Source: Prorocentrum cordatum
Lineage: Eukaryota > Sar > Dinophyceae > Prorocentrales > Prorocentraceae
Direction of reading: 5' to 3'
Length of the DNA stretch: 41,500 nt
Assembly (NCBI GenBank): GCA_963575745.1
Contig: CAUYUJ010009535.1
Coordinates: forward strand, 247,567-289,066
Below are positions 27,841 to 36,368 of this stretch, in pieces. The notes below the pieces were generated by a model. It was given only the letters and a program-made list of their open reading frames with translations. It ran no database searches and had not been told where the DNA came from. The first letter of the stretch is position 1. Every line of letters begins with the position of its first letter. Position numbers and translations under genes: made by a program.

Positions 27841-28341
27841 GCATTATCATCAGCATCATTTGTATCATCATCATCAGCATCATAATCATCATCAGCACCA
27901 TCATCATCATCACCATCACCATCACCATCACAATCACCGTAACCACCACCACCATCACCATCGGCATCATCATCAGCTCCATCAACGTCATAATCATCAG
28001 CAAAAAACATCATCAGCATCACCATCAGATCACCATCACCATCTTCATCATCAGCATCATCATCAGCATCAGCATCATCATCAGCATCAACATCAACATC
28101 AGCATCAGCATCAGCATCAGCATCAGCACTATCACCATCACCATCACCATCGTCATCGTCAGCATCAACATCAGCATCATCATCATCATCATCATCAGCA
28201 TCAGCATCAGCAGCATCAGCATCAGCATCAGCATCATCATCAGCATCAGCATCAGCATCATCATCGTCATCGCCATTGCCATCGTCATATTCATCATCAT
28301 CACACTCGTCATCAGCATCAGCATCGTCTTCATCGTCCATT
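27791..28341. repeat. Hierarchical (CAT/CAG/CAC)n array
   Basis: About 550 bp of CAT triplets in which CAG and CAC replace CAT at semi-regular spacing (for example CATCAGCATCAGCATCATCA). The frames encode His/Gln, Ser/Ala or Asp/Ala low complexity. It abuts the small inverted-repeat element at 28342. Confidence 0.9.
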
Positions 28342-28438
28342 GGAGGTCTGGGCCGCCCTCCCTGGCGCGCGTGGAGGGGCGGCGCCCGAGGCGCCGCCTG
28401 GTGGCCCACCTCCGTCCAAGGAATACGCGCGGACCTCC
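28342..28438. mobile_element. Second, shortened copy of the small inverted-repeat element
   Basis: It ends in GGAGGTC … GACCTCC. It contains CGGCGCCCGAGGCGCCGCC and a right part (GGCCCACCTCCGTCCAAGGA then ATACGCGCGGACC) that matches the right part of the element at 7980-8104. The left part is shorter, lacking the GATTTCTTGG segment. Two copies support a dispersed family. Confidence 0.6.
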
Positions 28439-28761
28439 GAGAGATTATCTGCCACCGTGCCCGCCTGCACGGGGTGGGCCTGCAGTCACTACGCCGCCAG
28501 GCTTTCCTGACCACGGCAAGTCTGCCCCTCCCCCTCCCCATCTTTGACGTTGCGTAAACTTCGGGCTGCAGCCTGGAGCGTTACTGGATGTGAGAAACAA
28601 GAGAACGTCGACTTGGCGGAGAGAAAAACCAATTTAACCTGGCTGGCGCAGCAGAAGACGACAGGCAATCATAACCATAAAAAGAGGGCTCCCAAGGGCT
28701 CGGAGTATGCGTCAGCCAGGCGGTATGCAGGAGGAGGGACCGAACGAACGAGAACCGGGCG

Positions 28762-29100
28762 CCTCCCTCTCCTCTTCCTCCTCCTCCTCCTCCTCCTCCT
28801 CTCCCCCTTCTCCCTCCCCCTCCCCCTCGTCGTCCTCCTCCTCCTCCTCCTCCTCCTCGTCCTCCTCCTCCTCCTCCTGCTCCTCCTGCTCCTCTCCCCC
28901 TTCTCCCTCCCCCTCCCCCTCGTCCTCCTCCTCCTCCTCCTCCTTCTCATCCCCCTTCTCCCTACCCCTCCTCCTCCTCCGCCTCCTCCTCCTCCTCCTC
29001 CTCCTCCTCCTCACTCCACCACCCGCCCCATGCCCCGGGCCTGTGGCAGGGTCATCGGCTCGTCGTTGTCGTCGTCGTCGTGGTCGTCGTCGTCGTCGTC
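28762..29100. repeat. (CCT)n and (CGT)n microsatellites
   Basis: CCT-rich sequence to 29013, with an internal duplication of CCCCCTTCTCCCTCCCCCTC (about 28803 and 28897), then (CGT)n at about 29062-29100. Non-coding. Confidence 0.88.
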
Positions 29101-29394
29101 CCTCCTGGGTGGGCAGCTTGCGGCCTTCACAAAGGTGCGAAGGGGTTTTCCGGGCCACGGTGGGCCTCGTCCACGATTAGGTTCCCCGACCTAGGCCAAA
29201 GGAACGACCCGATAACCCGAGCCCTCCCGAGCCCAGAGTGGTCCTCAGGTCAGCGCCTTGACTGCATTGGAATGCGTCTCTGTTACCTGGAAGGTGTTGC
29301 TTTGGCCTTTCTAAGGCCGACCCCCCTGACATACCACGCGTCCCTTGAAAACAAACCTTTTTCTGGATTTCTCGTTCCACGATGACTTCCAAGA

Positions 29395-29890
29395 GAACAG
29401 CTATTACACCAAAGCGGCTCCCGGTGGCCCAAAGCAGCTCAAGAGGCTCCCAAGACGACCTCAAGAGAGTCCAAGAGGTCTCCAAAACGGCCCACAGAGG
29501 GCTCCATGAGGCACCCCAGGAGAGCCCGAAGAGGCAACGGCATTGATTCAATGATATGAAAAGAATTCTGAAAATCTCGCCTGCTCGGCTTTGCGACCGC
29601 CCGAGATGGCCGAAGATGTTTCGGGCCCCAAGTTGGCCCAAAAGGCCACCAAAAAAGGCCCCCACGCGGCCACCAAGAGGCCTCAAGAGGTCCCTTAGAG
29701 GAGCCAAGATGCCCCAAGAAGCTCCGAAGACCGCCACTAGGCCCCCAAAACTCAAGACGTCTAGATAAGCCTCCAAGAGGGCCCAAGTCGCCACAAGAGA
29801 CCCTGAAGAGCCGACAGAAAGGCCCCCTAAGACGCGCCAGGAGGCCTCCGAGAGACATCCCAAGAGAGATCCCAAGAGACTTTGAGAGGC
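29395..29890 (-). repeat. CTTGGG-family dispersed repeat, reverse orientation
   Basis: AAGAGGCCCC/CCAAGA units with a core copy at 29540-29617 (minus strand GGGCGGTCGCAAAGCCGAGC then AGGCGAGATTTTCAGAATTC). Confidence 0.68.
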
Positions 29891-30643
29891 ACCCAAAAAG
29901 CTTCTGGGCGCTCCCACGAGAAGGGCAGCTCCCGTGGGCATCGTTCCTGGATGGGCAGTTGGGGATACTTTTTTGGGTCAACAGGCTCGCGAGGCGTGTC
30001 GAAAGCCGTCCAAGCACTAGTCGGGCCGCGACTAGGCAGCAGGAAGAAAAAGGCAAGCGAAGCGAGCGACCGGGCAGCCACTCAGGAGAAGAGGCAGAAC
30101 CGATACTCCCAAACCCTGTGGCGTGGAAATCCCTGTGGCGACCAGCAAGTAAACGCAGCCAAAATGGCGCGGAGGCGCGACTATAAACACGCAGAGGCGA
30201 GGCGTTGCGGATTCAAATTCCTTCCCGCTGCGCTGTTGCACAGGTGCTGTGGCGGGGTTTGCCGCAGGCAACTGGATATACGTACCGTGTTTGGTTCTTC
30301 GACGAAGAGCCCCCGAGCAGCCCTCCGAAGGTCCAACATTGGGGACGCACTGACACGGGTCAACACAAACCCGGGTCGGCCAAGGATCGTGAAGCCCGGC
30401 CGGCCGCTTCGTATAGCTCCCAAGCCCAAGTCGGTGGAAGGCTGATGGGGGGAATCGGCCCTGCGTGGCTCCCAAACCCGCGTCAGAGGAGACTTGCTGA
30501 CCCCCGTCAGCGCTGACACAACGTTGCTAGGGTCCCCGGGTCCCCCCAAATGGGGTCCGAGCCGATGGGGCCAGACGATCGCGCCGGATCGGCGCCGTCG
30601 TTGTTGAGAAAGTCGGGCCCCACATCGAGCCGCACATCGAGCT

Positions 30644-30667
30644 GCATCGCCGATGCATCGGCGATGC
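30644..30667. repeat. Perfect 24-bp palindrome
   Basis: GCATCGCCGATG followed by its exact complement CATCGGCGATGC with no spacer. Confidence 0.95.
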
Positions 30668-30882
30668 GGCGCGAACCTCCGACCCGCATTTGTCGAGTAG
30701 GGATCGACTACATCATTGATGTACCCCGATTTTTGTTGTTCCGTCGGGTCTTCGAAAAATGCGCATCATGTCCCATAGATCTACGGAGCACTCTACGTCT
30801 TGTCCCGCAGACTCGACGAAAAAAGCATTCCTGGGGTAAATCACCTCTGTAGTCGATCTCCTAGTCGAATATGATGCCTAGG

Positions 30883-31055
30883 GTTACGCTTAAGTCGAGC
30901 GTGTCCCCCTACAGGGGGAATTTTCGACGAAAAAAAAAGAAATACCTCAAAATACTCCAAAATGGTTACAAAATACTAAAAAATAATCCCCACATTATTT
31001 TTTGATTATTTTTGACTACTCCTCCTGTAGAGGGACAGGCCCGACTTAAGGCTAC
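30883..31055. repeat. Inverted repeat with A/T-rich centre
   Basis: The left arm 30883-30918 (GTTACGCTTAAGTCGAGC then GTGTCCCCCTACAGGGG) matches the reverse complement of the right arm 31021-31055 (CTCCTGTAGAGGGAC then AGGCCCGACTTAAGGCTAC) at about four of five positions. The ~100-bp centre is A/T-rich (AATAATCCCCACATTATTTT). It may be a MITE or a folded non-coding element. Confidence 0.7.
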
Positions 31056-31338
31056 GCGGGCCCCGACGGCAACTGCCCGGGCCTGCGATGGCACCTCCGC
31101 GGAGGCGCCGCTCTCCTCGCCGCCCGGCGCCGGCGCATGCCGCGGAGCCTCCGAGGGGGGGGCACGCCGGCAGGGCCCTCCCCTTCGAGTAGGGGATCGG
31201 CTGCAGGATCGATCTAGCCCAGAATTGATTTTGCCGTCGAACACGGAAACCTCAGAAACCTCCGTAGATCTCACGAGCACGCTACGCATTTTGCAAAGAA
31301 GGAACTCTGCCGACACAAAACCAGACTCTGTGGCAAAT

Positions 31339-31498
31339 CGTCGGAAGGCTGACTTGGGCTGCTTGGGAGCGTCTTGGGCCATCCTTTCGCATTCTGGGGG
31401 CTCCGGGAGGCGTCTTGGGCCCTCCTGGAGCGCTGTGGAGGCTCCCCGGAAAGGCCAGGGGAGCGGTACCGGGAGCGTTCCCGAGATGTCGCGGGGAG
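31339..31498 (+). repeat. Dispersed 160-bp repeat, copy 1
   Basis: From CGTCGGAAGGCTGACTTGGG to CGAGATGTCGCGGGGAGG. More than 90% identical by eye to 32743-32904, and followed by TATATTATATAC. Confidence 0.88.
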
Positions 31499-31528
31499 GG
31501 GGGGGGGCGGTACGCATTTATATTATAT

Positions 31529-31569
31529 ACTAGAAACATCGCGCGCGCTTCGCGCGCGCTCAAGTTCTA
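31529..31569. repeat. GC hairpin
   Basis: CTAGAA…GCGCGCGC-TTC-GCGCGCGC…TTCTAG: a nested inverted repeat of 41 bp with an 8-bp alternating GC stem and a 6-bp outer stem. Confidence 0.85.
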
Positions 31570-32260
31570 GCTAGGCTTGATAAGCTAACTCGTATCATAT
31601 CATGTTGGCCGCGTCTTGCGTCCAGGGATTCCCTTGGAGGCCCTGCGCAAGCCTCGGAATCTTATAGAAGGGGATGTGCGGAAACGCAGAAATCATTAAT
31701 TCCCTTTAGGTGTTCAACGATTTGGGGCCCTCAAAGGCTTACTGGGTTCTTTTGCGGGAAGTGAGGGGGATCTGAATTGTGGTCTATTGTGCAAGACTAG
31801 ACCGGGGGCCAAATTTGAAAAAAAAAAAAAGGAATTGTGGGATTTCCGTATCTTTCCATTTCCTCGGCGCTGTTCGGCGCTGTTTTTGTTTGTGCCTCGC
31901 GGGTTTTGTTAGCCGGGCCCCTCAGGGGTGTGGGATCTTCCAGACCCCCTGGGGGTTCTGGAGGCCTCCTAGAGGCCTGGAGAGCCGTCGGAAGGGTGTC
32001 TCGGGCTGCGCGGGAGTGTTTTGCGCCTCTCTTTACGTTCTGGGGGCTCCTTTGGGTCGTCTTGGGCTGTCCTTGGGCATCTTAGGGGCCCCCCCGGGAA
32101 GCCGGGAGGCGCAGTACCGGCCAGATGTCAGGGGATATGGCATCTCCGAGGAGTCCCACTTTGAAAAAAAAAAAAACGGATTCTGGGAATTCCCATTTTG
32201 TTCAAAATCCTCGATCTTCGAGGGCTGACGCAGGAAAACGTGAGAAGGCGAAAGACATTA
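31570..32260. other. Sequence without gene, containing a diverged copy of the 160-bp repeat
   Basis: The diverged copy is at about 31986-32135 (CGTCGGAAGGGTGTCTCGGG … GCAGTACCGGCCAGATGTC). Two A-runs (31818-31830 and 32163-32174) follow similar words (GGGGGCCAAATTTG and CCCACTTTG) and precede GGAATTGTGGGATTTCCGTA and GGATTCTGGGAATTCCCATT, so a ~345-bp unit may be duplicated here. No protein-like frame. Confidence 0.5.
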
Positions 32261-32269
32261 GGAAAACCA

Positions 32270-32742
32270 TGGGAAATCAACTATTTTACCTTCTTTAGGC
32301 TCTCTCGGGACGGCTCTCGCAGCTCTCTTGGGCTGTTCTCGGAGCCTCGTCGGGGTCTTTGTGGGGCCTCTCAGAGATCGGGAGTGTGTTGGGGGTCTCT
32401 GGGGGGTCCTGGAGGCCTCTCGGAGGTCTCTGGAAGCATCCTGTTCCCGCTCTTGGGCCTGTTCTGGGGTGGTCTGGGGCTGTCCTGGGCGCCTCTTCGG
32501 CAGTCTTGGAGCCTTCTTGGTCCGTCTTGGGGCCGTCCTGAGGGTCTCTTGGGTGATCTTGGGGCGGTCTCGGGCGGCTCTTCGGCGTTGTTGGAGCGTT
32601 GGAAGCTCGAAAACGCGATAAGCCAAAAACATGGACAAAAAAACAGATGAAAATCAACGATGTTGGCCTCTTCGGGCCATCTCGGGACGCTTCTCGGACC
32701 TCTCTTGGAATCTCTTGGAGGCCACCTGGGAGCCTCGAGAGC
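32270..32742 (+). repeat. CTTGGG-family dispersed repeat, forward orientation
   Basis: CTCTTGGG/GGTCTTGGGG units with a core copy at about 32600-32665 (GGAAGCTCGAAAACGCGATA then AGCCAAAAACATGG… GAAAATCAACGATGTTGGCC). It leads into copy 2 of the 160-bp repeat. Confidence 0.7.
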
Positions 32743-32904
32743 CGTCGGAAGGCTGACTTGGGCTGCTTGGGAGCGTCTTGGGCCATCCTTTCGCATTCTG
32801 GGGGCTCCCGGGAGGCGTCTTGGGCCCTCCTGGGGCGGTGTCGAGGCTCCCCGGAAAGGCCGGGGGAGCGGTACCGGGAGCGTCCCCGAGATGTCACGGG
32901 GAGG
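32743..32904 (+). repeat. Dispersed 160-bp repeat, copy 2
   Basis: Near-identical to 31339-31498 and followed by an (AT)n array at 32924. Like copy 1, it ends in AT-rich simple sequence, which could be a tail generated on insertion. Confidence 0.88.
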
Positions 32905-32921
32905 TGTAGGACCGGGGCCGG

Positions 32922-32923
<2 letters not shown>

Positions 32924-32972
<49 letters not shown>

Positions 32973-33050
32973 GTGTGTGTGTGTGTACGTTTACATCCTA
33001 TATACGGTTTACATATATATATATATACATACATACATGTATGTAGACAT
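32924..33050. repeat. (AT)n and (GT)n microsatellites
   Basis: (AT)n 32924-32970, a TG run at 32971-32986, and further TATA/CATACATA at 33012-33050. Confidence 0.9.
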
Positions 33051-33819
33051 ATACAAATGCATTCGCCCTCGAGAACAGCGAACCCCCTCGGAACAAAAAA
33101 AGCCCGGGAGGGCCGCCGCCGTCTCGACGGGCAAATGTCGAAACCAAGACTGGAAAAATGCAGGGCTCCGTAAACCCGAACATGCCAGACCAGGACACCC
33201 AACATCCCTCGAAAACAATTTTTTCCAGTTGGCGACACGGGGAAAAACTGTTCTGCAACACTCCCAACATAAACCTGGGCACAAACTTTTTTTTAAAAAT
33301 AATACAGAAAAAACATGCAGAATCTCCCATGGACCCGGAGAGACAACGGAATCCTGCAGCGCAGCAGAAACAAACGGCACAGGACGACCAAATTCGATTT
33401 CGCAGGAATAGGTGCCGCTGTCCCAACTTACCAATGTCCTGCAAGGAGTCTGTGTCCTGGTCTCCAGGGGCCCGGTTCACACATGTGAGCGAGCCATATG
33501 GCTCGGTGCTGGGCCAGAGCGACGGGGCCTGCGCTCCACACGCGCTGGCTGCCGATCGGTGTGAGCAGGCGCCGTTGCGCTTATCCACCTGATTCGGGCC
33601 AGGCCTGGCTGGGGGGCCCGGGGGCTCGTCGGGGCCTGGCTGGGGAAGCCCGCGCGTCATCGTGGGGGACCCAGGCGACCGGCGGAGCCTCCCGCACGGC
33701 GCCCGCAGCCGCCGCGGTCGCGGCCGCCAGCGGCCCGGCCAGCGCGGCCCCCGCTGACGATGGCGGCTCGGCGACTCGCTCGGCGGCGGGTCTGCCAGGC
33801 CCTGCGAGCTGGGGGGCGG
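33051..33819. other. Sequence without a recognisable gene
   Basis: 33051-33600 is of mixed composition with a T8A5 tract at 33288-33300. 33600-33819 is GC-rich. Frames are short or low-complexity and no domain is recognised. Confidence 0.45.
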
Positions 33820-33973
33820 GGGGAGGAGGAGGAGGAGGAGGAGGAGGAGGAGGCGGAGGAGGAGGAGGAGGAGGAGGAGGAGGAGGAGGAGGAGGAGGAG
33901 GAGAGGAGGAGGAGGAGGATGAGGAGGAGGAAGGGGAGGAGGAGGAGGATGAGGAGGAGGAAGAGGAGGATGC
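33820..33973. repeat. (GGA)n microsatellite
   Basis: About 150 bp of GGA/GAG triplets with scattered GAT and GCG variants. Confidence 0.9.
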
Positions 33974-34117
33974 GGAGAATGATTGTAAACCCAAGAATCA
34001 TCAACGATATTTTTTCCAAGCGCCCTCTTCATAGGCTCTTCAACGGTTCATTTCCATTGGGGGAAGTGCCTCGTTGGAAGACAACCGTTTGAAGACCCTG
34101 AAGCAAGCATGCCACAG

Positions 34118-34600
34118 CATGGTTCTCGGGATTTAACGCCACGGATCAACCTGACTGTTGCGTTTTGACGATCCTGAATGGTGCCTGAACGCCATTCTTG
34201 GGATTTTAACGCCGCGAACCAACGAAAATGTTGAACCCGCAAAATCCTGAATCCTAAAAAACAATGTCTGGTACGTTGGCCATGGAAATCAGTGAAACAC
34301 TGCGGCGCGAAGGCGGGAACCACATTTTGAAAACCACCCGCCCTCCATCAGTGAAGCTGCTACACATGTTTACCAGGAACGTGCGCGGCGCCTTGTTAAA
34401 ACGAATGTATGCGGCGCTAAAGCGGACACCACAGCAAATGTTTAAAAACGAATGTGCGCAACGCTAAGGCTAGAACCACACGTTGAGAACGGGTCGCCCT
34501 CAATCAGTGAAGCTTTTGCAACGCTTTTAAACCAAGTGCGCGCGGCGCTCAGACGAGAGTCACATTCTGAAAACCACCCACCCTCCATGTGCGAAGTTGT
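34118..34600 (+). repeat. Two small tandem duplications
   Basis: First, a ~70-bp unit occurs twice (34119-34180 and 34192-34255), both with TTCT(C/T)GGGATTT(T)AACGCC and ending near AATCCTGAAT/ATCCTGAATG. Second, a degenerate unit of 80-160 bp occurs about three times (near 34303, 34462 and 34543), with GAACCACATTTTGAAAACCA, CCCGCCCTCCATCAGTGAAG and GTGCGCGCGGCGC words. No gene. Confidence 0.65.
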
Positions 34601-34720
34601 TGCCATCTATTTAGCTTCAGGGTCATAAGTAGGGAGAAGTCTCAGGCGAAACTTCCAGCCCGCCCTAAAAAGTGGCCTCGGGGTGAGACAGGGAGAAGCT
34701 ACTTATCAAGAAAAGGACTG

Positions 34721-34805
34721 GAGGAGGAGGAGGAGGAGGAGGAGGAGGAGGAGGAGGAGGAGGAGGAGGGGGGGGGGGGGGAGAAGGAAGAGGAGGAGGA
34801 GGAGG
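34721..34805. repeat. (GGA)n microsatellite with G14 run
   Basis: GGA triplets interrupted by fourteen G residues at 34768-34781. Confidence 0.9.
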
Positions 34806-34919
34806 GGGAGGCGGAGTGGGGGAACGAAGAGGCGGAGCAAGGAGGGGGAACGAGGAGGAGGAGCGAAAAGGAGGGGGTTGATGCAACGCGGGCATGAGGG
34901 TGGCTCCCTGCGCTCAGTA

Positions 34920-35600
34920 CGTGAGGATCTTAGCTCTGGACAAGAAAGGAAGAGCACAAAAAAATGAGGGAAGCACGGGGGCGCCTTGCCCTGGATGACA
35001 GTCCAGGCCTGTAAGTCCCTACGTGCCGCCTCGACCTGTCGGGGCGATGGTGCCTGCGGCTGCGTTGGGAAGAGGAAGTTGCGGGGCGGGCCCTGCCGGG
35101 CCCACGGGGCAACACGAGCATGTCGCCTCTCAGCGCGAATTCGTCGAGCTGCAGCACGATTGGCCGCAATCCTGGCCATTTGGGAGGCGGAGAGGGGAAG
35201 GGGGGCAGGGGGCGGAGGCAGGGGCGGAGGTGGGGGGGGGGAAGGAAGAAAGGGCCAGGACGCAGCTTGCTCCTCAGGGGAGCCGAGCAGAAAATCTGCT
35301 ACTCGCTGCCCATCAGGATCCTGTTCGGAATGACCCTAGGCATGCGGGGGAGAATCCGAAACCTCTGGCCCTTCTGAGTCAGAAGAGTCGAAACGTGAAA
35401 GCTCTGGGTCAGCGCGCCTAGACCCCCGGCCCGCCCTGCCTTGGACTCCAGCAAAATCGGGGGCAGGGGCTGGGGATTCTGGCGCATCTCGCTGCATGGC
35501 AGCGTAGAAGGTGATGAGCCCGTCACGAACTGCAGCACAATCCTGATAGTACTGAAACACTGGCTCCTCGCACGAGGAGTCTAGTAGAGTGCATATGCTG
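34920..35600 (-). pseudogene. Second LINE: charged C-terminal tail
   Basis: After the methyltransferase-like domain the minus strand continues as VFQYYQDCAAVRDGLITFYA (about 35500-35560). An acidic Ser/Asp-rich piece follows (SRFDSSDSEGPEVSD), then in another frame an Arg-rich piece (ARIAANRAAARRIRAERRHA near 35120-35180) that could bind nucleic acid or act in nuclear localisation. Frames change at least once, and the end of coding is not defined. Confidence 0.45.
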
Positions 35601-36368
35601 GCAGCAATACTTTCAGCAAGAGCCTTACAAAGGCCACCAGGGTAGGCCTTCTTAGAGGCCGTATGAAAAACTCAGCCATCCCGCTTGCCGAGCAAAGTCC
35701 TGTGAACACCTCTGCCATGCGAGCACCTCCCGCTGCCTGGAGTGGAACGCAATCTGCGCGGTAAACAAGGCATGCGCACAGACAATATACAGGTGGGAGC
35801 CCGTCCGTATGTAGTGGGGCAGGCGGCGGGGCCTTGATGCTCACACTGGTCAAATTCAGTGAGATTAGAACACGGGGCAGCGGCAAGGGCCTGCATGGGG
35901 CGCCACCTGAATGACGCGGGAGCCCCAGGAGCCCAGAGAGCGGGGGCCGGGTGCTCAAGCCAGCCTCCAGTGCCAGCTCTGAGGTGCTCAGCTAGAAGCC
36001 GAACTAAATCAAATAACAACACGGAGCCCATCCTAACCTGCTCAGACTGTCCCCACAAAATCCAAAGCACATCCCCAGACATGTTCCATAGACCTGAGGG
36101 GGGGGGGGGGGGGGGCGCCTTCAGTCCACCTGGCAGCAGACCAGGTTTCGCAAGGCGGACCCCCCACCGAGTTAATAACTCTGTGACATCTCACGTGCTC
36201 AATCCATTCCAGCATAATACTTTCCCGAGACAGGTCCCCGCGAACGTTGTCAATAGCAATGTCCACGCTGAGCACGACGATTTCAATGGTAGGCTGGGCA
36301 ATCGAAAACTCAATGTGCCATTGGACATCCTCCCGTCTGCGGTGTCCACTGAAGAGGTTGAGCACGAA
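35600..36368 (-). pseudogene. Second LINE: methyltransferase-like domain
   Basis: Motifs in order on the minus strand: FVLNLFSGHRRREDVQWHI (36312-36368), placed like the D(L)F(S/A)G SAM-binding first motif of DNA cytosine-C5 methyltransferases; VVLSVDIAIDNVRGDL, the acidic second strand; VINSVGGPPCETWSAARW (36126-36179), with the GGPPC catalytic-loop signature; then, after a run of 18 G at 36098-36115 that shifts the frame, WLEHPAPA (near 35960), FDQCEHQGPAACPTTY (near 35850), and in another frame FHTASKKAYPGGLCKALAES (near 35600-35660). The first and PPC motifs are close to the C5-methyltransferase pattern; the later part matches instead the copia domain in this window. It is inactive here because of frameshifts. 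A methyltransferase function for the intact ancestor is likely but unproven. Confidence 0.62.
36098..36115. repeat. G18 homopolymer inside the methyltransferase-like domain
   Basis: Eighteen consecutive G (coding strand C, read as Pro). The protein frame differs on its two sides, so either it is a true frameshift or the run length is wrong in the assembly. Confidence 0.9.

Larger units (their letters stand above)
29891..31330. other. Intergenic sequence with palindromic structures, no gene recognised
   Basis: Ordinary composition to about 30560. It then holds a perfect 24-bp palindrome at 30644-30667 and an inverted repeat around an A/T-rich centre at 30883-31055. A segment near 31197-31300 resembles 30720-30830 (both carry ATAGATCT/GTAGATCT followed by ACGGAGCAC/ACGAGCACG). 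No protein domain is recognised in any frame. Confidence 0.5.

Noticed and set aside
27746-28510. Long open frames encoding His/Gln-rich or Asp/Ala-rich protein
   Set aside because: They follow from the CAT/CAG array; all three frames per strand are open, so openness carries no information.
28360-31190. Other GC-rich palindromic blocks (for example CCGCGGAGGCGCCG near 31100) as further copies of the small inverted-repeat element
   Set aside because: They share composition but not the GCGCGGACC terminus or the arm order.
34665-35179. Pro-rich minus-strand frames over the GGA array
   Set aside because: Translation of the microsatellite; only the Arg-rich part near 35120-35180 looks like protein, and it is listed with the LINE tail.
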